Assembly: GCA_022844125.1 (NCBI GenBank)
Contig: JALHMI010000002.1
Location: 1-64,000 of the forward strand
From: Pirellulales bacterium
Lineage (GTDB): Bacteria; Planctomycetota; Planctomycetia; Pirellulales; PALSA-1355
Length of the DNA: 64,000 nucleotides
Direction of reading: 5' to 3'
Shown here piece by piece: positions 40,401-48,058 of the stretch. Numbering within the stretch: the first letter of the stretch is position 1; each line of letters starts with the position of its first letter. The translations under genes and the position numbers were made by a program. The notes under the pieces are model-generated. The model was not told where the DNA came from. It was given only the letters and a program-made list of their open reading frames with translations, and made no database searches.

Positions 40401-40515
40401 CGTGAGTCGGGCCCCCGCCGCCGTGATCGAGAAAGAGCGGGCGGCGCTCGCACAGCTCAAGGAACTGAAGTCCGCAGCGGAAGCCGCGCTGGCGAAGCTT
40501 TCCGCGCGGCGATAG
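37447..40515 (+). CDS. valS: Valyl-tRNA synthetase with zinc-ribbon insertion
   Basis: A 1022-residue class I synthetase charging tRNA-Val. The catalytic core has [20 protein letters not shown] (HIGH-type) and [15 protein letters not shown] (KMSKS), and the editing domain has [20 protein letters not shown]. Two additions stand out: a helical, Ala/Lys-rich insertion of about 45 residues in the editing domain (near residues 235-285), and a four-cysteine ribbon, CPHCH...CKKCG, after KMSKS (near residues 650-680). The anticodon domain and the C-terminal coiled coil are complete. The ATG at 37447 or the GTG at 37438 may be the start. Confidence 0.96.
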   Translation: [1022 protein letters not shown]

Positions 40516-40680
40516 CCATTCGGCGACTCGCTTAGTTGTCAAGTCACCTGCCAGAGCGGCAATCCGCGGCGTGTTGGTCATTTTTTCGCCCGACTAGCCC
40601 GCTCGCGGCTGCGCCAACTATAATCGAGAGCTGCGATTCCTGGTGCGCATCTCACGGTTCGAAGAAGAAGGGTTCCGCAA

Positions 40681-41088
40681 ATGCCGGTCCACATGGAGCT
40701 CTCACGGATCATTATCAGCGAAATCAACGACCAGCAGGTCATCTATCTCAAGGAAGTCGAAGGGGAGCGGACTTTTCCGATCCTGATCGGAATCTTCGAA
40801 GCCACGAGCATCGACCGCCGCGTGAAGCAGCAACACTCGCCGCGACCGCTGACCCACGATCTGCTGGTGAGCGTGGTCGATCACCTAGGCGCGGAGCTGC
40901 AAGACGTCGTGATCAGCGAGCTGCGCGAGCACACCTACTTCGCCAAGCTACGCGTGCGGCACGAAGGGGAGCTGATCGAAATCGACGCCAGGCCGTCGGA
41001 TGCGATCGCCGTCGCCGTGACTTGCGATCCGCAACTGCCGATCTATGTGGCGGAGGATGTGCTCGACGACGTGCTGGGAGAGCACTAA
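40681..41088 (+). CDS. Bifunctional nuclease family protein (DUF151)
   Basis: A 135-residue single-domain protein with the family pattern: MELSRIIISEINDQQVIYLKE, FPILIGIFEATSIDRRV, RPLTHDLLVSVVDHLGAELQDVVI and ARPSDAIAVAV. Members have been linked to DNase and RNase activity in a few organisms, but function in bacteria is largely unproven. A TATAAT box at 40619-40624 could be its -10 element. The membrane gene at 41121 follows after 32 bases. Confidence 0.88.
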   Translation: MPVHMELSRIIISEINDQQVIYLKEVEGERTFPILIGIFEATSIDRRVKQQHSPRPLTHDLLVSVVDHLGAELQDVVISELREHTYFAKLRVRHEGELIEIDARPSDAIAVAVTCDPQLPIYVAEDVLDDVLGEH

Positions 41089-41120
41089 GTCGCCGGGAAC
41101 CGGGTACCGAGGCAATCGGC

Positions 41121-41609
41121 ATGACGCGACTCTCTGCTCGCGGCACGTACTTCGTTAAGAGGCTCAATCCATTGGCCCTCCTGGGAGTTGCCGGGCTGAT
41201 TCTGTTCTCTATCGTCTCGGCCGTCTCGGCGCGACAGCGAGGGGGCAAAGATCCCGAGCTTTTCGTCTTCGTCCCATTCCTGCTCTGCTTTTTTGGCGTG
41301 GCGTACTTCATCTGTCGCAAGCTGGTGCTGGACTTGGTCGACGCGGTGTGGGATGACGGCGACGCACTGGTGATCAAGAACCGCCACCAGGAAGTTCGCA
41401 TACCGTTGTCGGAAATCATGAGCGTCGGCTATGCGGGCTTTCAAAATCCGTCGCGTGTAACGCTCTATCTGCGGCACCCCTCGCGGTTTGGCGACGAAAT
41501 CGCTTTCGCTACCCCGGCGCGGGTTTTCAGCTTCCGTTTGCCGCCCAAGATCCGCGGTTTGATGGTGCGGGTGGACGAAGCGCGGCGCGGGCGGGATTTT
41601 TCTACATAA
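41121..41609 (+). CDS. Membrane protein with PH-like C-terminal domain
   Basis: A 162-residue protein from the ATG at 41121. The open frame reaches back to 40536 but there it overlaps the nuclease-family gene. Two transmembrane helices (about residues 18-38 and 50-68) precede a beta-rich part of about 90 residues (DGDALVIKNRHQEVRIPLSEIMSV...) that resembles bacterial PH-like domains. No known function. It is probably co-transcribed with the gene before it. Confidence 0.65.
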   Translation: MTRLSARGTYFVKRLNPLALLGVAGLILFSIVSAVSARQRGGKDPELFVFVPFLLCFFGVAYFICRKLVLDLVDAVWDDGDALVIKNRHQEVRIPLSEIMSVGYAGFQNPSRVTLYLRHPSRFGDEIAFATPARVFSFRLPPKIRGLMVRVDEARRGRDFST

Positions 41610-41713
41610 ATCGCTTGACTCAATGCGCCTCTGCGCAATATGCTGGCGCCGCGTCCCAACCAGCCCCTCCGGAGTCGCTAATGCGCTTCGCTCCTCAAGA
41701 AGGATCTCTCTCT

Positions 41714-42460
41714 ATGCATAAGCTTTCATTGCTTGCGGCAATTTGCGCCGCGATCGTCCCCGTCTCAACCACATCCGCGGTCGTCATCGACTTCAACAAC
41801 GGCGCACTCGTCATCACCGACAACGGTATTGGCGACACCAATCTGGCGATTGATGTGATCGACTTTAATACCACCGTGGGTGGCTACCTGCTGCAGGGCA
41901 CCGTCGACACCGGCGCAGGTACGAATCTCACCAATTTGATCGGCGTGCCCAACGGCTCGGTGCGGCTGACCAACTTCATCGGCGAGGCGACGGCCAGCGG
42001 GCTGGGGCAACTCGACATTCAGTTTTCGCACACCGTGCTCGGCACCTATGCAGGTGTGATTGCGGCCGACTCGCTGGATGCCTATGTATCGCATGCGACC
42101 GCGGCGCCAGTGCCGGCTGGCAATGACCTGATCAACGTCTGGCAGGGATTCGTGAACGGGATCGTCATCACACCCACGGTGCCCGGGCCGCCGCCCTATC
42201 TGAATCCGAATCTGCCTGCCAGCTCGCTGCCGCTACCTTATCCGGTGGTCACGCAAGGCCCGATGGCGCTGACGCCATTGATCACAAATCCGGCGTTCGG
42301 GGCGTTCTTCAGTTTCGACCTCGGTTCAACCGGCGACCAAATCCAGCTATTCAACAGTGCCGAGGTAGGCTTCACCGCAGTTCCCGAGCCGGGTACCTTT
42401 GTGCTGCTTGGTTTGGCGCTCGCGGGACTGCCGCTACTGCGCCGCCGGCTGAAGAAGTAG
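41714..42460 (+). CDS. PEP-CTERM sorted exported protein
   Basis: A 248-residue secreted protein. A signal peptide (MHKLSLLAAICAAIVPVSTTSA) opens it, and a PEP-CTERM anchor closes it: VPEPGT, a hydrophobic helix (FVLLGLALAGLPLL) and RRRLKK. The middle is a beta-rich domain without catalytic motif. PEP-CTERM proteins are recognised by an exosortase and released to the surface; the sorting enzyme is not in the window. The ATG at 41714 makes the cleanest signal, though the ATG at 41681 with GGAG upstream is an alternative. Confidence 0.85.
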   Translation: MHKLSLLAAICAAIVPVSTTSAVVIDFNNGALVITDNGIGDTNLAIDVIDFNTTVGGYLLQGTVDTGAGTNLTNLIGVPNGSVRLTNFIGEATASGLGQLDIQFSHTVLGTYAGVIAADSLDAYVSHATAAPVPAGNDLINVWQGFVNGIVITPTVPGPPPYLNPNLPASSLPLPYPVVTQGPMALTPLITNPAFGAFFSFDLGSTGDQIQLFNSAEVGFTAVPEPGTFVLLGLALAGLPLLRRRLKK

Positions 42461-42591
42461 GCCGATCCTGCACATCGTTTTTGCGCCTTGCACCACGGGT
42501 GAACGCTCGGCTGCCAGCAGGTACAATGGCGGCTAACCGGGCGTTCGCCCGTGGTTTGTTTCTTGATCGACTTGGCGAGACGAGTGCCGAC

Positions 42592-43596
42592 ATGCGACTG
42601 ATGACTGCTGGCAGGTTGCGACTCGTGACCTTCGTGATGCTGAGTTGCGGACTGCTTTCCGAGCGGCAGCTCTCGGCCGAAGAACCGCTCCGCATGAACC
42701 AATTGCAGGTCGTTGGCACGCACAACAGCTACCACACGCGGGAGAAGCCGATCGCCAGTGGCCGGGCAGCAGCCTGGAACTATACGCATCCGCCGCTCGA
42801 CGTGCAGCTTGACCGGGGCGTGCGGAGCTTCGAGCTTGACTTGCACTGGCGGAACGGTGAGTTTCAGGTTTTTCATGTGCCGCTGATCGATGAAGGGACG
42901 ACCTGCAAGACGCTGGCCGAGGCGCTGGCCACGGTGCGGCGCTGGTCGGATTCACATCCGAATCACGTACCGATCTCGTTCCTATTTGAGCTTAAGAGCG
43001 AAGGGCCCGGAATCGACAAGCGGATTAAGAAGGTCGACGCTGCGGGGCTCGATCAGCTCGACGAGGTCCTGCGTGCCGGTTTCGCCGAAGGGCAGATCAT
43101 CACGCCGGACGTCGTGCGCGGTGATGCTGAAAGCCTGCGTGAAGCGGTCACGACGCGCGGCTGGCCGACCGTTGACGAAGCACGCGGCAAGGTGTTTTTC
43201 ATCTTGCATAACGACGGCGACCAGCGCGATCTGTACAGTAAGGATCGCCCGTCGCAGCGCGGCCGCGTGATGTTCGTGCGAAGCGACCCTTCGCGCGAAG
43301 ATGCGGCAACATTTGTGATGGACGGGCCGAACGATCCCAACATCCCCGAACTGGCGACAGCGGGCTACTACATCCGCACCCGAGCCGACAGCGACATTCG
43401 GCTCGCGGGCTCGGGCCAGCCCAAGCGGCGGGACGCGGCATTTGCCAGCGGCGCGCACATCCTGAGCACCGACTTCCCACGCGGCCAGGCGGACAAAGAG
43501 TCCGGCTACGTGGTCGAATTCGCCGACGGCGCGCCGGCTCGCATCAATCCGGTGAACGGTCCAGAGGCCGAACGCGGCAAGCCGTTCGCTGAATAA
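42592..43596 (+). CDS. Exported Ca2+-dependent PI-phospholipase C-like phosphodiesterase
   Basis: A 334-residue protein with a signal peptide and a TIM-barrel phosphodiesterase fold. VVGTHNSYHTRE near the N-terminus and RGVRSFELDLHW, then FQVFHVPLIDEGTTCKTLAEAL, match the bacterial Ca2+-dependent phosphatidylinositol phospholipase C (Pfam PLC-like, Ca1-type). The two catalytic His are visible in GTHNS and FHVP. Substrate is unknown; phosphodiester or phospholipid cleavage outside the cytoplasm is expected. The start at 42592 puts the hydrophobic signal first. It ends 4 bases before the converging surface-protein gene. Confidence 0.85.
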   Translation: MRLMTAGRLRLVTFVMLSCGLLSERQLSAEEPLRMNQLQVVGTHNSYHTREKPIASGRAAAWNYTHPPLDVQLDRGVRSFELDLHWRNGEFQVFHVPLIDEGTTCKTLAEALATVRRWSDSHPNHVPISFLFELKSEGPGIDKRIKKVDAAGLDQLDEVLRAGFAEGQIITPDVVRGDAESLREAVTTRGWPTVDEARGKVFFILHNDGDQRDLYSKDRPSQRGRVMFVRSDPSREDAATFVMDGPNDPNIPELATAGYYIRTRADSDIRLAGSGQPKRRDAAFASGAHILSTDFPRGQADKESGYVVEFADGAPARINPVNGPEAERGKPFAE

Positions 43597-43600
43597 AGGG

Positions 43601-45928
43601 TTACCTACCCAGGCGACTGGCAATCAGGTTGCGGGCGGAGAGGACCAATGTCGGCATGGCGGAGTCGTCGTCCTCTTCTTCCTCGTCTTCCCCTCCGGTC
43701 AAATAGCCGACAAAGCTAAGGTCGGAACCGTTGTCGGCCATTACCCCGTCGACAATCGACTGCGGCGAGTCGCTTGGTTCGGCTTCAGAGACCAAGGCCA
43801 TTGCCAACTCGGACGAGTCCTCTTCCGATCCGTATTGAGCCAAATAGGAAGCCATCAAGTCTCGAATCGAAACGTCATTCGTAGGCGGCGCCGGGGGCGG
43901 TGTGTCATTCGACCAGGACTCGAGCACGATGCGGGCGTGGTTGAAGCTGGCCACCGCGATGTCCGAGGCGAAACCGTCCTGATCGTCGAAGGGGAAGCCA
44001 TAGTTCTTGCCGTCGATGCTGACAGTGGTTTGATGCAAGAACTGGGCGTAGTTGTTCCAGGGCTGGTTGTTCTGATTGTTTTCGTAGTACTGGCTGTGGT
44101 CCGCCCAGGTATTGGAGGTGTCACTGGGGGTCGTATGGTTGACCCCCTGCAATTGGGCGACGCCGCGATTGAGGGCCGAGACGATCTGATTTTCCAGATC
44201 TGCCAGCACTTTCTGCTCGTCGGCCGTGGGGTACTCGGCCGTGCGGAAAGTGTTGTCGGCGAACACGCCGTTATTGGCGAAAACCATCTCGGATGGCGAG
44301 AGCGCAGTGTAATTCGCACCGGTTGCGTGTGGCGGCGCATCTCCAGGCGTCAAGGCCGGGGTGTAGCCAGCCCAGTAGTAGCGGTTGCCGTTCAAGAACG
44401 GGTAGTAAACGTTGTACCTGGTACCTGACGTGGGATTGGCTGAGTCAACAAACTGAAGGACGTACGTGCCGCCTGACGTGACGACCGTGCCACTCGAATC
44501 GACTTGGAGGACGGTGCCTTGATAGGTCTTGGTCGTTCCGTCGGCCGCGGACTGCACGTACAACAAGTCTCCGTTCTGATACTTGGTGAACAGATCGTCG
44601 ATGGCCTGGTTAAAGAAGCTATTGAACGGAGTTTGGGTTACCGAGTCGTAGTAGACGACGGCGTTCTGATTGTGCGCCGTGGCCACGGATTCGGCCACTC
44701 CGCGGATCACGGTCCAAGTCGTCGTGCCGTTGAGATTCGTTGGCTGGTTGTTCAGGAAGCCCGTGACGGTCATGATTTCGCCGTCGACACGCACGTTGAA
44801 TTGGGTTGTGGCAGCATCCGGATAGCCGCTCGAGCTGCCGACCGTGAGCGTGGTCTGCGACGCGGTTACGGCTGGATTGGTCTGCGAGATGAAGGCGCCC
44901 ACCACGTGTGGCGCGGCCTGCGTGCCGTTCGCACCTCGCTGGACGGTCCAATTGACGCCGCCAGTGACCGGCGCGGAGCCTGTCACCAGCATCTGCTCGT
45001 CGCGGACTTGAATCGTGAAGGGTGAGATGTTCGGGTCGGGGAAGCCCTGACCGCTGTAGACGAGAAAGGTGGTCGTAGTGGCGCTGATTTCCTGTTGCAG
45101 AATGGTTTGGACATTAACGATGCTGCCGGCTGTCGTCGAGCCATTCATGTAGTCGCTGGGATTCTGAATGCGGTAGGACCCGTAGGTGCCTTGGTTCGTA
45201 TCCAGGAGATTGCGGTAGGGATCGCCTGGAGCGCTCGTGAACTCCGTGTACAGCTCGAATATCTGATCGCGCGCCACGTCGATGCCGACTCCGTTGGCAA
45301 CATTGCCCGGATCGGTCGAGTCGAGCAGGACGCGGATCGGCACACCGAGTTGGTCGACGTTCGTGGTGTCGATATTGAGGTTACCCTGGGGATTGCCGGT
45401 CGCGTTGAGCGAGAACTCGATGTAGTCGTAGTAGTTGTTGCCCGGAACAGGCCCGTTCACGCTGCCGACGGAGTCGCCGTTGATCGTCATCTGTGGCACG
45501 TTGGACGAACTGTCGGACATGAAGAAGTACATGCGGGCCGACTTGGGGCCATAATTCGTCGAGCCGATCTCCTGCGGCAGATTGATGACGTAGGTGTGGT
45601 CCGAAGTCTGCGTCAGCTCGGAGAGCTGGAATGTAGGCAGGATCTGGCTGGCGACCGTAGTCGTCAGGTGTGCGTTGCCGCTGGAGTCATAGTAGTAGTA
45701 CGGCGGAGTGTCCGACGAATAGTCCTGCGAGTAGAGCGCAATGTAGATCTGGTCGTCGGCAAACGCGCGTGTGCCCTGCGAATTCAACTGAGTGTTGTTG
45801 AAGATGTAGAACGGCGAAGTGGTCATCAGCTCGCGCAGCTCGAGCGACTCGAACGATAGCGGCTTCGCCATGCGATGCATGGTGCGCGGCCCGCGAAACA
45901 ACTCGAGCGCTGAATGAAACAAGGTCAT
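43601..45928 (-). CDS. Surface protein with GH64/beta-1,3-glucanase-like N-terminal domain
   Basis: A 775-residue protein from the ATG at 45928, with AGGAGGG upstream. The N-terminus has the planctomycete sorting motif in FESLELRELMT. The following FYIFNNTQLNSQGTRAFADD, DQIYIALYSQD and ARMYFFMSD resemble the N-terminal thaumatin-like part of GH64 beta-1,3-glucanases, and a matching C-terminal part (LENQIVSALNRGVAQL, YGFPFDDQDGFASD) appears near residues 560-680. Between them lies a beta insert of about 200 residues with two related TTTLTVGS/FNVRVDGEIM-type units. The tail is acidic. Glucan binding or cleavage is likely but unproven. Confidence 0.72.
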   Translation of the reverse strand: MTLFHSALELFRGPRTMHRMAKPLSFESLELRELMTTSPFYIFNNTQLNSQGTRAFADDQIYIALYSQDYSSDTPPYYYYDSSGNAHLTTTVASQILPTFQLSELTQTSDHTYVINLPQEIGSTNYGPKSARMYFFMSDSSSNVPQMTINGDSVGSVNGPVPGNNYYDYIEFSLNATGNPQGNLNIDTTNVDQLGVPIRVLLDSTDPGNVANGVGIDVARDQIFELYTEFTSAPGDPYRNLLDTNQGTYGSYRIQNPSDYMNGSTTAGSIVNVQTILQQEISATTTTFLVYSGQGFPDPNISPFTIQVRDEQMLVTGSAPVTGGVNWTVQRGANGTQAAPHVVGAFISQTNPAVTASQTTLTVGSSSGYPDAATTQFNVRVDGEIMTVTGFLNNQPTNLNGTTTWTVIRGVAESVATAHNQNAVVYYDSVTQTPFNSFFNQAIDDLFTKYQNGDLLYVQSAADGTTKTYQGTVLQVDSSGTVVTSGGTYVLQFVDSANPTSGTRYNVYYPFLNGNRYYWAGYTPALTPGDAPPHATGANYTALSPSEMVFANNGVFADNTFRTAEYPTADEQKVLADLENQIVSALNRGVAQLQGVNHTTPSDTSNTWADHSQYYENNQNNQPWNNYAQFLHQTTVSIDGKNYGFPFDDQDGFASDIAVASFNHARIVLESWSNDTPPPAPPTNDVSIRDLMASYLAQYGSEEDSSELAMALVSEAEPSDSPQSIVDGVMADNGSDLSFVGYLTGGEDEEEEDDDSAMPTLVLSARNLIASRLGR

Positions 45929-46217
45929 CCTTGACCCTCCTGACGAAAGCGCTGACTCATGTGAGTCGGGGGCGGACGTCATCGACGGTTGTGAGTAAAC
46001 GCGCGAACGCCATCCTTGGCGAACGTCACGATGCGGAAAGCGAAAACCTATTGACAGGCACGAACGCGGGGTGCTTGGGCGGATGTTTGGCAGGCGATTA
46101 AGTAGTGCAGAGGCGACGCCGCGAGCGCGGCGGACACCTTGTAGCGTTATCGGACGCCCGACGGTCAGATTGCATTTAAATTGCGCAGTCGAGCCCTCGC
46201 GGGCCGGTCGAGCGCGA

Positions 46218-47993
46218 CTACTGCATGCAGTCGGCGAAGGCCGCTTGCAAGCATTTGAGTGCTTGCTGCCCGTGCCCCCCGTCGACCACGACATTCACGC
46301 GGACTTCGCTGGTGCTGATCAGGTCGATGTTGATGCCCGACTCCGCCAGGCAGCGGAACGTACGGATAGCCACCTGCGTGTGGCTGCGGAGACCAATGCC
46401 CGAAACCGACAGCTTGGCGACGTTCGGGCTGCCGGAGATTGGACCGCACTTCAGGCGGTCGGCAAGACCGGCGAGCAGCTTCAGCGTCTTGTCATATTGA
46501 TTCTGGGGCACGGTGAAGCTGAGCTTCGCGGTTCCCTCGCGGCCGAAGCTCTGCACAATCATATCGACGAAGATGCCTCCTTTAGCGACGGCCTCGAAGA
46601 TCGTGGCGGCGATGCCCGGCTGATCGAAGACGCCGCTCACCGTGATGCGCGCCTGCGACTCGTCGAGTTCGATATCATCGATCGCGAGCTCCTCCATCTT
46701 CTGCAGCCGCGCGACGACTGCCACGGCGTCGCTCTTGCTGCCGGCGGGCGCGACAGCCTGCGCTTCGCTGGACACTGTGGGCGCCTTGTCGAGTTGGAAC
46801 TCCTGGTGTACCGCACGCAGCGCCGCGGCGCCCTGTTCGCGCGCCACGAGGACCGAGATCTTGATTTCGCTGGTGGTGATCATCTGAATATTGACGCCCG
46901 CATCGGCGAGGGCTCGGAACATCCGCTCCGCAACGCCGGTCTGACGGGCCATTCCGAGCCCCACGACGGAGACCTTGGCCACCTGGTCATTGTGCGTGAC
47001 ACCCTCGGCGTTGAGCTCGGTGGCGGCTTCGTTGGCGGCGGCAAGCGTGGCTCGAAGGTCGTCGGTGAGCACGGTGAACGAGAGATCGGCTGCGCCGCCG
47101 GCGCCGACATCCTGTACGATCATGTCAACAGAGATGTTTCGCTTCGCGATCTTCGAAAAGATTGCCAGACTCGTGCCCGGCTTGTCGGGCACGCCGAGAA
47201 TCGTCACCCGGGCTTCGTTCTTGGCGAGCGCCGCACCGCTGACGGGTTGCTCGAGTGACTCGGGAAGCGCCACGATCATTGTGCCAGGAACGTCGCTGAA
47301 ACTGCTGCGCACGTGAATGGGGACATTAAACTTCTTGGCGAACTCGATCGAGCGGTTGTGCATGACCCCGGCACCCAGGCTGGCAAGTTCGAGCATCTCG
47401 TCGTAGCTGACGCGCGAGACGCGGCGAGCTTCGGCCATCAGCCGCGGGTCGGTCGTGTACACTCCGTCGACGTCGGTGTAGATCTCGCAGGCACTGGCCG
47501 AGAGCACCGCTGCCAGCGCGACTGCCGTGGTATCGCTGCCGCCGCGGCCGAGCGTGGTGATGTTGAAGTCTTCGTCGATGCCCTGGAAGCCGGCGGCGAT
47601 GACGATCTTGCCGTCGTCGAGTGCTTTGCGCATGCGTTCGGTTGAGATCGATTGGATGCGGGCCTTGGTGTGGGTGCTGTCGGTCTTGATGCCGATCTGA
47701 GCCCCGGTGAAGCTGATCGCTTCGTGTCCCAACGAGCTGATCGCCATTGCCATCAGGGCGACGCTCACCTGCTCGCCAGTCGAGAGCAGCATGTCCATTT
47801 CGCGTGCCGGCGGCTGATCGGTGATCTGGTTGGCAAGGTCGATCAAGAGGTCGGTGTTGTGTCCCATCGCACTGACAACCATCACGACCTGGTGGCCCTC
47901 CTGACGAGCGCGTACCGCTTTGCGCGCGGCCGCGAGAATCTTTTGCGCGTCGGCCACGCTGGTTCCGCCAAACTTCTGCACGATCAATGACAT
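46218..47993 (-). CDS. lysC: Aspartate kinase with four ACT domains
   Basis: A 591-residue enzyme phosphorylating aspartate, the entry to Lys, Thr, Met and Ile synthesis. The kinase half has IVQKFGGTSVAD, LGRGGSDTTAVALA and TDVDGVYTTDPR. The C-terminal 330 residues hold two successive ACT pairs (starting near VTILGVPDKPGTSLAIF and ITVSGVFDQPGIAATIF, each with a second ACT such as VSVVGLGMARQTGVAE). Most homologues have one pair and about 400-450 residues; doubled pairs are known in cyanobacteria. It is the last gene of the hom-proposed homoserine kinase-lysC series. Confidence 0.96.
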   Translation of the reverse strand: MSLIVQKFGGTSVADAQKILAAARKAVRARQEGHQVVMVVSAMGHNTDLLIDLANQITDQPPAREMDMLLSTGEQVSVALMAMAISSLGHEAISFTGAQIGIKTDSTHTKARIQSISTERMRKALDDGKIVIAAGFQGIDEDFNITTLGRGGSDTTAVALAAVLSASACEIYTDVDGVYTTDPRLMAEARRVSRVSYDEMLELASLGAGVMHNRSIEFAKKFNVPIHVRSSFSDVPGTMIVALPESLEQPVSGAALAKNEARVTILGVPDKPGTSLAIFSKIAKRNISVDMIVQDVGAGGAADLSFTVLTDDLRATLAAANEAATELNAEGVTHNDQVAKVSVVGLGMARQTGVAERMFRALADAGVNIQMITTSEIKISVLVAREQGAAALRAVHQEFQLDKAPTVSSEAQAVAPAGSKSDAVAVVARLQKMEELAIDDIELDESQARITVSGVFDQPGIAATIFEAVAKGGIFVDMIVQSFGREGTAKLSFTVPQNQYDKTLKLLAGLADRLKCGPISGSPNVAKLSVSGIGLRSHTQVAIRTFRCLAESGINIDLISTSEVRVNVVVDGGHGQQALKCLQAAFADCMQ

Positions 47994-48058
47994 CGACCGC
48001 TAAACCTCGAACAGCAAATGTGGGATGGGTTAGTTGACACGCGGGAGCGACGAGGGCG

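Noticed and set aside
46071-47258. 395-codon plus-strand frame antisense to lysC
   Set aside because: Shadow of the aspartate kinase gene; no recognisable domains.
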